Source: an uncultured Eggerthella sp.
GTDB taxonomy: Bacteria > Actinomycetota > Coriobacteriia > Coriobacteriales > Eggerthellaceae
Direction: 5' to 3'
Length of the DNA: 64,000 nt
Assembly (NCBI GenBank): GCA_900540345.1
Contig: UQFK01000003.1
Location: 124,001 to 188,000, forward strand
Shown here: one piece after another, positions 1 to 6,971 of the stretch
Layout of the letters: each line of letters starts with the position of its first letter
Numbering within the stretch: the stretch's first letter is position 1
Made by a program: the position numbers and the translations under genes
The notes under the pieces: generated by a model
The model's input: only the letters and a program-made list of their open reading frames with translations
Database searches by the model: none
What the model was told of the DNA's origin: nothing

Positions 1-186
1 GGGGAAACCCTCGAAGAGATCCAGGCGCACGCAGCGCAAATCAAAGAAGCGATGCCAATGTATCCAACGCTCCCTAATGACACGGGCGCGGCTAATCCGC
101 CTGCTGTCACCAAAGAAGAAATCTACCAGATCAAGAACAGAGAAGAGCGTGTCCGCGCGATGGCTCTTCATCCCGAGCTGTTCTAA
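1..186 (+). CDS. Phage capsid scaffold protein, C-terminal end only (partial)
   Basis: An open frame enters from the left edge and ends with TAA at 184-186, leaving the last 61 residues. The end is hydrophilic and helical with a TKEE...NREERVRAM...HPELF pattern. This resembles the C-termini of scaffold or minor structural proteins encoded just upstream of the major capsid gene in siphoviruses; this segment typically binds the capsid protein. The next gene starts 15 bases downstream behind an AAAGGAG ribosome-binding site. The family call rests on position and on a short tail, so the exact family is uncertain. Confidence 0.6.
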   Translation, partial: GETLEEIQAHAAQIKEAMPMYPTLPNDTGAANPPAVTKEEIYQIKNREERVRAMALHPELF

Positions 187-201
187 GAAAGGAGCTAGCA
201 A

Positions 202-1197
202 ATGCCAGCACCAACTAACACCATTACCACCGAACAGATGTGTACTGGTCTTGACCGCGAGATGATCCGCAACTTCGATCAGGAAACCGATCGATTGATG
301 GAGATTCTCGGCATCACCTCTGTTGAGGTTATGCATGCCGGTGAGACGATGTTCCAGTATAAGGTCACTGGTGAGCTGACATCTGAAACCCGCGCAGAGG
401 GCGAAGATGTTCCTCTGTCGCAGTACAAGGTCGATAAGGTGCCGATCGGTACGTTTACGCCGAAGCCTTATCGTAAGGCAACTACCGCTGAAGCAATTCT
501 CAAGAGCGGTTTTTCTATCGCTGTTGGTAAGACCGACGACAAAATGGTCAAGCAGATTCGCGCAGAGCGCATCACGGAGTTTTTCAAGCACCTTGGCAAC
601 GCTGCTACCTTTGCGGTAGGAGCTAAGCTTCAGGCTGCTCTTGCTTACGGCGAGGCTGCTTTGCAGAACAAGCTTGAGGATAACGGCGATTCGGCTGATG
701 ACATCGTGCATTTCATTAACCGCAACGATATTGCTGATCTGCTCGCAAACGCTCAGGTGACCACCCAGACCCTTTATGGCATGGAGTACATCCAGAATTT
801 CTTGGGCGTTCGCAATCTTTTTGTCACAAACAAGATTCCTCAGGGTGTCGTGTATATCACTCCTGCGGAGAACATCCATATCTATGGCACTGATTTCGCC
901 GAGCTAGATAAGGCGGGTATTTCTTACGAGGTATCTGCAAATGGCATCCTTGGTGTTGCTCATGAGCCAGCTTATAAGAACGTGTCTGCTGAAACTCATG
1001 CAATGTCGGGCATGATGATCCTCGCTGAGCATCAGGACTTCATCGTGAGCGCACGCATCGGTAAGGCTATCGCCGATATGACCACCGATGAACTCAAGGA
1101 GTTCTGTGCTGCGCAAGGCATCGAGCTTGACAGCGCCGACACCACCAAGGCAGCGATCACTTCTAAGATCGAGGCCAAGTTCCCTGGCATCGTTTAA
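202..1197 (+). CDS. Major capsid protein with C-terminal HeH/LEM-like appendix
   Basis: This 331-residue protein is probably the HK97-fold shell subunit of the phage head. It follows the scaffold end and precedes the head-tail connector genes, the usual place and size for the major capsid protein. A capsid-like N-terminal arm and long helix (around residues 20-50) and a Gly/Ala-rich central part are visible, but I identify it mainly by position. The last 39 residues, from MTTDELKEF to the end, look like a small helix-extended-loop-helix (HeH/LEM, SAP-like) domain joined to the shell protein. A related motif ends the major tail protein. ATG start with AAAGGAG about 9 bases upstream. Confidence 0.8.
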   Translation: MPAPTNTITTEQMCTGLDREMIRNFDQETDRLMEILGITSVEVMHAGETMFQYKVTGELTSETRAEGEDVPLSQYKVDKVPIGTFTPKPYRKATTAEAILKSGFSIAVGKTDDKMVKQIRAERITEFFKHLGNAATFAVGAKLQAALAYGEAALQNKLEDNGDSADDIVHFINRNDIADLLANAQVTTQTLYGMEYIQNFLGVRNLFVTNKIPQGVVYITPAENIHIYGTDFAELDKAGISYEVSANGILGVAHEPAYKNVSAETHAMSGMMILAEHQDFIVSARIGKAIADMTTDELKEFCAAQGIELDSADTTKAAITSKIEAKFPGIV

Positions 1198-1207
1198 GAG
1201 GTGAGCC

Positions 1208-1606
1208 ATGGAACCATTCGCAACCGTAAAAGAACTTGAACTGCGCTATAGGTTGCTGGATGAATCGGAGAAGGAGCGTGCAGAAACGCTCCTCTCCGAC
1301 GCTTCGGCGATCTTGCGATCAGAGTTTAGTCGGGCAGGGGAGACGATCGATGAAAGCGATGAGATCCAATCTGCGAACTTAGTGCGCGTGTGCTGTTCCA
1401 TGGCTAGGCGCGTTTTATCGAGCGGTCCACTTGATGATGTTTCAAGTGTTAATCGTATGGCGGGTAGTTATTCAGAGCAGCGCACCTTCGCGAATCCGAC
1501 AGGGGATATGTATATCACGAAGAACGAGAGACGTTCTCTTGGGCTTCCTTTGCGTAAACAACGTATCGCGTGCTTTAACCCTCCGATTTTTGGAGATAAA
1601 TCATGA
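1208..1606 (+). CDS. Phage head-tail connector protein (Gp19/Gp15-like)
   Basis: A 132-residue protein placed directly after the capsid gene. The N-terminal half is helical and acidic with a run like TVKELELRYR..., which matches the start of head-completion (connector) proteins of the Gp19/Gp15/Gp42 group. These form a ring below the portal and prepare the head for the tail. A GAGGTG ribosome-binding site lies a few bases before the ATG. Its TGA stop overlaps the ATG of the next gene (ATGA), suggesting translational coupling. The family is assigned by order, size and N-terminal pattern. Confidence 0.65.
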   Translation: MEPFATVKELELRYRLLDESEKERAETLLSDASAILRSEFSRAGETIDESDEIQSANLVRVCCSMARRVLSSGPLDDVSSVNRMAGSYSEQRTFANPTGDMYITKNERRSLGLPLRKQRIACFNPPIFGDKS

Positions 1607-1944
1607 GGGGCGAGAGGGTCACGGTGCTAAAGCCTGCCGTAGATAGCATCGACCCGTTCGGTAATCCTGTCAAAAACTGGGACGAAGAACAGGTAGATAA
1701 CGTTCTTGTTGATCCTTATGTCTCTCTTGAAAAGGTCAGAGAGTTCGGCGCTGAACGCCCCAACAGCTCGCGTACCACGGTGCGCTTTCATTTTCCAAAA
1801 GGATACGAAGATCAGTTGCGTGGATGCTTTATCTGTTGGAGAGGACGCAAGTATCGCGTTATTGGCGATCCTGTCCCGCTCCCTGAATACAACACTCCTG
1901 GTGAATGGAACTATCCCGTAGATGCGGAGGTGTGCGATGGCTAG
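1603..1944 (+). CDS. Phage head-tail adaptor (joining) protein
   Basis: A 113-residue beta-rich protein that begins inside the stop of the connector gene. It has a VTVLKP... first strand, an FGN turn, a central VRFHFPKGYE segment and a C-terminal region around GRKYRVIGDP. This is the layout of small head-tail joining proteins (SPP1 gp16 / HK97 gp10 neighbourhood) that sit as a ring between the connector and the tail. It overlaps the next gene by 8 bases. Function is inferred from the family pattern and from its place between the connector and the gp10-like protein. Confidence 0.65.
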   Translation: MRGERVTVLKPAVDSIDPFGNPVKNWDEEQVDNVLVDPYVSLEKVREFGAERPNSSRTTVRFHFPKGYEDQLRGCFICWRGRKYRVIGDPVPLPEYNTPGEWNYPVDAEVCDG

Positions 1945-2209
1945 CTTTGTCTTAAATCCAGAAGGGCTTATCGAGATTTGCAAGGCTGCACCAATGCAAC
2001 AAGCTCTTTTGCAAGAGGCGCGAAAGATGGCAAGTGCGGCAAATGCGTGTGCTCATGCGCATGCAAGCAACTCTGGCATGAAGATTGAGCCTTATGGCTC
2101 ACGAGTCGATGTGCTCGACCGTACCGCTGTTGGGGTTGCCTATGTCAGAACGAGCATCGGAGCACGAAACGAAGCGAAGCATAAATCGCTTTCGATCCAA
2201 TGCCACTAG
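1937..2209 (+). CDS. HK97 gp10-like neck / tail-completion protein
   Basis: A 90-residue protein. I place the start at ATG 1937 because GGAGG lies six bases upstream; an in-frame ATG at 1922 has no ribosome-binding site. Its beginning (residues 1-40) is helical with Ala-rich runs, followed by a short beta region with IEPYGSRVDVLDR. This fits the HK97 gp10 group of small neck proteins that finish the head-tail interface. At 90 residues it is shorter than typical members (about 110-150). Its start overlaps the adaptor gene and it is followed nine bases later by the tail terminator gene. Confidence 0.6.
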   Translation: MASFVLNPEGLIEICKAAPMQQALLQEARKMASAANACAHAHASNSGMKIEPYGSRVDVLDRTAVGVAYVRTSIGARNEAKHKSLSIQCH

Positions 2210-2218
2210 GAGGTAGCC

Positions 2219-2560
2219 ATGAAAGACGTAGTGAGCGACCTCATAGATCGGCTCGGCTTAATTCTCGATGTCCCTGTCGCAACTGACAGACCTGTTGGCG
2301 TTGACACATGCGTAACGCTCAACCGCCAAGGGGGACGCTATCAGAACGCGCTCCTGGATAAAGCAGGTATCGGCATCTATTGCTGGGCGACAAGCGAATA
2401 TGAGGCATCTTCTCTCGCTAGAGAGGTTGCCGACATCGTAGGTCGCCTGAACTTTTCTGATGGATACGCAAGCGTAGAGATGGAATCGATGAGGTCAGAT
2501 CCTGATCCCGACTTGCGCACTCCGCGCTGGTATCTGTCTTACACAATTACCAACTATTAG
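2219..2560 (+). CDS. Phage tail terminator / minor tail protein
   Basis: A 113-residue protein of mixed alpha/beta pattern: an N-terminal helix, strand TCVTLNRQGG, then strand GIGIYCWA, a helix rich in EASSLAREV and a C-terminal strand WYLSYTITNY. This matches tail-completion (terminator) proteins that cap the tail tube at the length set by the tape measure. It lies directly before the major tail gene, where such genes are normally found. AGGAGG precedes the ATG by five bases. The family label comes from pattern and position. Confidence 0.65.
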   Translation: MKDVVSDLIDRLGLILDVPVATDRPVGVDTCVTLNRQGGRYQNALLDKAGIGIYCWATSEYEASSLAREVADIVGRLNFSDGYASVEMESMRSDPDPDLRTPRWYLSYTITNY

Positions 2561-2574
2561 TAAGGACTTGAATT

Positions 2575-3306
2575 ATGGAAAACAACGGAATCGACCCTAC
2601 GCTTGTTACAGTGGGTCAACCCTGCGAAGGTGGATGTGTCTACGTTACTTTTGATGAAAACGCGACTATTCCTACGGATGCGGCTACGACTCTTGATGAA
2701 GAATGGGAGTCTGTCGGAGAGATTTCTGAAAATGGATTCACTGATTCCGAAAACATTTCTTCGATTACCCATAAAGGCTGGCATGGTACTCCAATGCTCA
2801 CTACAGTGGACAGTGAGGAAAGCACCTTTAAGCTTGAGATGCTTGAAGTCTCTCGTCCGACTGCTGCGAAAGTGCGCTATGGAGCCAACAATGTTGAGGT
2901 TGATGAAAATGGAGACATCAAGCACATCTCAAAGAGGGCTAATCAGCGTAAGCCTATTCCTGTTGTAGTTGAGGAGCTTGAGTCAAACGGGGTTAAGCGT
3001 CGTACTGTCTTTAAAAAAGCAATGGTCAGTTCCCTCGATGATATTGCACACAAGAAGGGCGATCTTATGGTGTATGGCATGACCTTCACTGCTCTTGATG
3101 ACGGTGAGACCCCCTATGACATCTATCGTGCGAAGCCAGCTACAGATAGTAAAGAACCCACAGAAACGAATAGTTATCCCGAAGGTACGCCAGATGATTC
3201 TTGGACGGTACTTCAGATAGAGGCTTATGCAACTGATAAGGGTATCGATCTTACAGGATGTACCAACAAAGCTGAAAAACTTGCAGCAGTTACTGCAACT
3301 GAGTAA
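2575..3306 (+). CDS. Major tail tube protein with C-terminal HeH/LEM-like domain
   Basis: A 243-residue protein in the major-tail-protein slot, between the tail terminator and the chaperone genes. It is acidic and beta-rich, with segments such as TLDEEWESVGEISENG near residue 40 typical of tube subunits whose rings stack around the tape measure. The last 35 residues, after a Thr/Glu/Pro linker, form a motif with LQIEAYATDKGIDL and KAEKLAAV. This looks like an HeH/LEM (SAP-like) fold and should project from the tail surface. The gene ends just before an intrinsic terminator, which would lower expression of the downstream genes relative to this abundant protein. Confidence 0.75.
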   Translation: MENNGIDPTLVTVGQPCEGGCVYVTFDENATIPTDAATTLDEEWESVGEISENGFTDSENISSITHKGWHGTPMLTTVDSEESTFKLEMLEVSRPTAAKVRYGANNVEVDENGDIKHISKRANQRKPIPVVVEELESNGVKRRTVFKKAMVSSLDDIAHKKGDLMVYGMTFTALDDGETPYDIYRAKPATDSKEPTETNSYPEGTPDDSWTVLQIEAYATDKGIDLTGCTNKAEKLAAVTATE

Positions 3307-3318
3307 AAGATCTTATAG

Positions 3319-3343
3319 GCGGCTGGGAAACCAGCCGCTTTTT
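3319..3343 (+). terminator. Intrinsic terminator after the major tail gene
   Basis: A perfect 8-bp GC-rich stem (GCGGCTGG / CCAGCCGC) with a GAAA loop is followed by five T. It lies 13 bases after the tail tube stop and 15 bases before the chaperone start. All downstream genes continue on the same strand with no other promoter seen, so it is probably leaky and reduces transcription of tail assembly genes relative to capsid and tube genes. Confidence 0.85.
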
Positions 3344-3357
3344 CATTTAGGAGAGAC

Positions 3358-3744
3358 ATGAACCCAGATTATCTCGCGCGTATGAATGCGCAACAGCTTG
3401 ATGAGTACGGCAAGGTTCTTGGCATTGACATGAGGGGTGCTAGAACCATCGACGACAAGGTAGAGCTTATCGAAAAGAGACGGAATAACGAAGCTACGGT
3501 ATCTGTTCTCGGTCTTGAGCTTCGTGTTCCAAAAAAACGGATGACCGACAAACGCATCACTGATTTTCTAGAGAAATCCATGAGCGATGCTGAGGCAGAA
3601 GAGTGTATGACTCTTCTGCTTGGTGAAAATCAGATGGCTCAAGTGGTCGATGCGTGTACTGATGCAGACGGATCAGTTGACACTATCGCTATGGGCATCG
3701 TTTTTACCACGGTATTCACTTGTGAAGAACTAAAAAACTTCTAA
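3358..3744 (+). CDS. Tail assembly chaperone, short form (gpG-like)
   Basis: A 128-residue protein between the tail tube and tape measure genes, where tail assembly chaperones are encoded. It is acidic and helical. The start (residues 9-41, MNAQQLDEYGKVLGID) is similar to an HeH/SAP-like helix pair. Its final codons carry the slippery heptamer A AAA AAC just before the stop TAA at 3742-3744. The short form is the product when no frameshift occurs. It would coat the tape measure during tail assembly and be absent from the finished virion. The AGGAGAG ribosome-binding site is 4-9 bases upstream. Confidence 0.8.
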   Translation: MNPDYLARMNAQQLDEYGKVLGIDMRGARTIDDKVELIEKRRNNEATVSVLGLELRVPKKRMTDKRITDFLEKSMSDAEAEECMTLLLGENQMAQVVDACTDADGSVDTIAMGIVFTTVFTCEELKNF

Positions 3745-3989
3745 CGCTCGCACGCCTTGAAGCTGGGTATGTGAGCGAGCTTCGGCACGACTTTAGGCAC
3801 TACTATCATGTCTCTTTTGATGAGGTGGAGACAGAAGAGGCAATCGACCTTATAAAGATGCTCCCACCACACCTGTGCTATAGGACCGCCTTATATCGCG
3901 ATCTTGAAAAGGCCGAACAAATCAAAGCTTCCATTCAATCGAAAAAAACAACTCAAAAACTGCAACACGGTAAATGGGTGGAGGTATAG
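3358..3989 (+). CDS. Tail assembly chaperone, -1 frameshift extended form (gpGT-like)
   Basis: A ribosome that slips back one base at 3732-3738 leaves the gpG frame and reads CTT CTA ACG CTC ... with no stop until 3989. This gives a product of about 210 residues, of which about 84 are the T extension. The extension begins LLTLARLEAGYVSELRHDF and is predicted helical, as in gpGT proteins where the T part recruits tail tube subunits. The T frame has no convincing start of its own: the only early start codon is a GTG at 3771 with no ribosome-binding site and well inside the conserved stretch. The fusion is therefore the likely way it is made. Confidence 0.8.
3732..3738 (+). promoter_or_regulatory. 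-1 ribosomal frameshift slippery site A AAA AAC
   Basis: The heptamer AAAAAAC is in the correct phase (gpG codons CTA AAA AAC at 3730-3738), two codons before the gpG stop. Slippage of both tRNAs by one base leads straight into the downstream open frame. This arrangement is conserved in tailed phages even when the sequences are not. A downstream stimulatory structure is not obvious by eye. Confidence 0.85.
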
Positions 3990-3990
3990 C

Positions 3991-6969
3991 ATGGCTGAAC
4001 TTGGGAAAGGCTATATCAACGTTATCCCTAAGTTCCCTGGCTTATCTAGCTCTATCACAAGTGCCTTGAATGGGGTTAATACTTCTCAAGTTGGCGCTAA
4101 ATGGGGCACGAGTATCGGTCAAGGAATGAGCGGTAGCCTGGTCAAATCAGGCGCAGTGGTAGGTGTCTTTTCGTCACTAACCAATAAAGCGATCAGTGCT
4201 GTCACTACGAATCTAGGTGCTGCCATCTCGCGTTTCGACACGCTCAACAACTATCCGCGTGTTATGGAATCGCTTAGCTTTTCTGCTGATGCAGCAAACG
4301 AGTCAGTCACGAAGATGAGCGACCATCTGACAGGTTTACCAACTGCGCTCAATGATATGACATCGACCGTTCAGGGTCTTTCTGTCATTACTAAGGATCT
4401 TGATCTAGCAACGAATGCTGGTCTTGCTTTGAATGACATGCTTCTTGCCAGTGGCTCATCACAGCAACTCGCTTCTGCTGCCATGGAACAGTTTAGGCAG
4501 ATGCTTTCTAAGGGTAAGCCAGATATGCAAGACTGGAAGAGTCTAGTCCAGGCTATGCCAGGGCAACTTGACCAGCTTGCAAAATCAATGCTTGGCTCCA
4601 CTGCTGATGCTAATGCTCTTTATGCTGCTCTTGGTGGCGGTAAGAACAAAGCAACGATTTCTATGACCGACCTCCTCAATGCAATGGTCAAGCTCGACAA
4701 AGAAGGTGGAGAGAGCTTCGCTAGCTTTGAAGAGCAGGCTCGTAATGCAACGGACGGTATTGAGACTTCCGCAGCAAACATGGGTACCGCTATGGCGCGT
4801 GGCATTGCTGGTGTTTTTGATGCTGTAGGTAAAGACAATATATCGGGCGGTTTCAAAGATATTACCAGTGGCATTAATGCTGCATTTTCTGTCATCCAAG
4901 ATGTTGTTCGTGACGCTGCTCCTCAAATAAAAGAGGTCGCTTCGGCTTTGACGGACATAGCACCAGCAGCTCTTGCAGCTGGTGGTGGCATCATGGCTCT
5001 GCAAGGTGCCGGGAATGTTTTAGGGGTGGTCGCTTCCAAAGGTAAGCAGTTCGCTGAAGCCTCTAGGCTTGCTGCGGGAGGTGCAGGGACTCTTTCTGAA
5101 TCTTTGAAGGCTACGGGTGCTATCGCTAATCCTGCAGGCCTTGCACTCGGGATTGCGGGCGCTGCAGCTGGTTTCCTTGCTTTGCAGGCATACGAAGCTT
5201 ATCAACGGCAACAAAACCTAGAGATGGCAACAAAGGGGCTTTCTCAGGCTGTCTCGGATACGGCTGCTCTCTCAGATTATGCTGGAACCATTGACGGCCT
5301 AGGCTCGTCATCTTCTAAATCATCTGAGAGCATAGATGAGCTCAATGCATCTATTGCCTCTCATGCAAAAGCGATGCAGGATAACGTCAAGGAAGCTCAA
5401 GCGCAGATCGCAGAGCTGAACACGTATCAAGATGTTATCGAGAAATGTGCAGGACGTACAGACCTTAGCGTACAAGAGCAAGGCGAGCTTGAATATGCTA
5501 TCAGGCAGGTCAATGAACAATTTGGGCTGAACATCTCTGCCGCTGATGTTGCAGCAGGAAAATACACTGACCAGAATGGCAAAGTTCAGAATCTGATCTC
5601 CTCTCTCGATGCGCTTATCCAGAAGAAAAAAGAAGAAGTCGAGGCTGATGTCCAGGCTGCGAATTACAAAGAGGCGCTAGAGGCTAAATCTGAGGCTGAA
5701 AAAGCATACGCCAAGGCGGTTAAAGAACGCGACGAAGCGCAAAAGGTTGCAGCCGATACCGAAGGAAAGTCTGCTGAAACGATATGGGCGAACAACAAAG
5801 CCGTTGAAGATGCCAACAAGAAAGTTGAGGACGCAACGAAGGTCCGTGATGAAGCGACCGACTCAGCTGATCGAGCTGCTGAAGCTTTGGGTGATGTAGG
5901 CAAGTCCGTATCTGATTCAGCAGATAAGTATGACGAGTGGGGAAACAAAACAAGTGGCGCATTTCGTGCAATCCTCGAAGAGGGGGGCACAAGCGTAACG
6001 ATGCTTAAAGACGACCTGCGCACACTTGGTGTCGATACAGCAAGTCTCTCCCGTCTTACAGAAAGCGAGCTTGAGCAGCTCGCTCTTTCTTATGATGGGT
6101 CGATCTCTTCTATTTTCCCGCTGCTCTCAGAGTATGACGTGAAGATGGACGGTGCCGCCAAGAATACCGCGCAGAATGCTCAAGAAATTGCTTCAGCTTT
6201 TGACGGGTTCAAAAGCGAAGTTCAAGGTGCGCTTGATGGCATTGATACCAACGCATTCTCTGACAAGCTCGCTTCTGCGGGGGTGTCTTCTGAGTCCTTT
6301 AAGAACCTATCAGCGCAAAACATCGCCGATCTTGCCAGCCAATGTAACTATGACATTGACACAATCGTAGCTACCATCAAGAAGTACAACGATCTACCAG
6401 TTGAAGAAAAAAATGGAAAGATCCTTATAGAAGACGGATCGATTGTAGTTTCGCAAGAGCACGTAAACGAATGGAACGATACCGAGCCTAAGAGCTATGA
6501 AGCGTCTGCGAAGGTGGATGGAAATCTGCCTGAAGCGAACAACCAAAAGAACGCCTGGAATTCTGGCGGTTTGAAAAACTGGCAAGGCTCTGCCGTAATA
6601 AACATAACGCGGTCCATCAATGATGTTGTCGCGAGCGTATTCCCTGTGAAGAACGCATCAGGCGGTATTCGTTTGAATGCTGAGGGTGGTTATCGCTTTC
6701 ATGCGGATGGTGCGATCGCAACCAAGGCAACTCCGCTCGACATCGTAGGGGAGGATGGTGCTGAAGCTATTGTCCCTCTTACGAACAGGAAATACTCGCA
6801 GCCATTTATTGATCTTCTTGCCGAAGGGATTGATGAAAAGTTCGGTGATGGTGGACGAGGTGGCAACACCTACGTGACCATCCATCTTGCTGTCGGCGCA
6901 GACTCAAGCGCCAAAGACATTACTCGCGCTATTGCTCGCGAGATCAAACTTCACGGACTAATGAGGTAA
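3991..6969 (+). CDS. Tail tape measure protein
   Basis: A 992-residue protein, the longest of the phage. The start at ATG 3991 has GGTGGAGG seven bases upstream; an upstream in-frame ATG at 3904 lies inside the chaperone gene. Residues about 60-250 carry the TMP N-terminal domain pattern (SADAANESVTKMSDHLTGLP, QGLSVITKDLDLATN). Around 320-420 are Ala/Gly-rich hydrophobic stretches that could insert into the host membrane during DNA injection. About 520-680 is a long charged coiled coil, and the end holds VGEDGAEAIVPL, a frequent signature near TMP C-termini. It fixes tail length and exits ahead of the DNA. It runs 2 bases short of the next gene. Confidence 0.92.
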   Translation: MAELGKGYINVIPKFPGLSSSITSALNGVNTSQVGAKWGTSIGQGMSGSLVKSGAVVGVFSSLTNKAISAVTTNLGAAISRFDTLNNYPRVMESLSFSADAANESVTKMSDHLTGLPTALNDMTSTVQGLSVITKDLDLATNAGLALNDMLLASGSSQQLASAAMEQFRQMLSKGKPDMQDWKSLVQAMPGQLDQLAKSMLGSTADANALYAALGGGKNKATISMTDLLNAMVKLDKEGGESFASFEEQARNATDGIETSAANMGTAMARGIAGVFDAVGKDNISGGFKDITSGINAAFSVIQDVVRDAAPQIKEVASALTDIAPAALAAGGGIMALQGAGNVLGVVASKGKQFAEASRLAAGGAGTLSESLKATGAIANPAGLALGIAGAAAGFLALQAYEAYQRQQNLEMATKGLSQAVSDTAALSDYAGTIDGLGSSSSKSSESIDELNASIASHAKAMQDNVKEAQAQIAELNTYQDVIEKCAGRTDLSVQEQGELEYAIRQVNEQFGLNISAADVAAGKYTDQNGKVQNLISSLDALIQKKKEEVEADVQAANYKEALEAKSEAEKAYAKAVKERDEAQKVAADTEGKSAETIWANNKAVEDANKKVEDATKVRDEATDSADRAAEALGDVGKSVSDSADKYDEWGNKTSGAFRAILEEGGTSVTMLKDDLRTLGVDTASLSRLTESELEQLALSYDGSISSIFPLLSEYDVKMDGAAKNTAQNAQEIASAFDGFKSEVQGALDGIDTNAFSDKLASAGVSSESFKNLSAQNIADLASQCNYDIDTIVATIKKYNDLPVEEKNGKILIEDGSIVVSQEHVNEWNDTEPKSYEASAKVDGNLPEANNQKNAWNSGGLKNWQGSAVINITRSINDVVASVFPVKNASGGIRLNAEGGYRFHADGAIATKATPLDIVGEDGAEAIVPLTNRKYSQPFIDLLAEGIDEKFGDGGRGGNTYVTIHLAVGADSSAKDITRAIAREIKLHGLMR

Positions 6970-6971
6970 AT

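Noticed and set aside
904..1209. Minus-strand frame opposite the capsid gene end and other antisense frames in the prophage
   Set aside because: No ribosome-binding sites or recognisable products; all neighbouring phage late genes are on the plus strand and fill the space.
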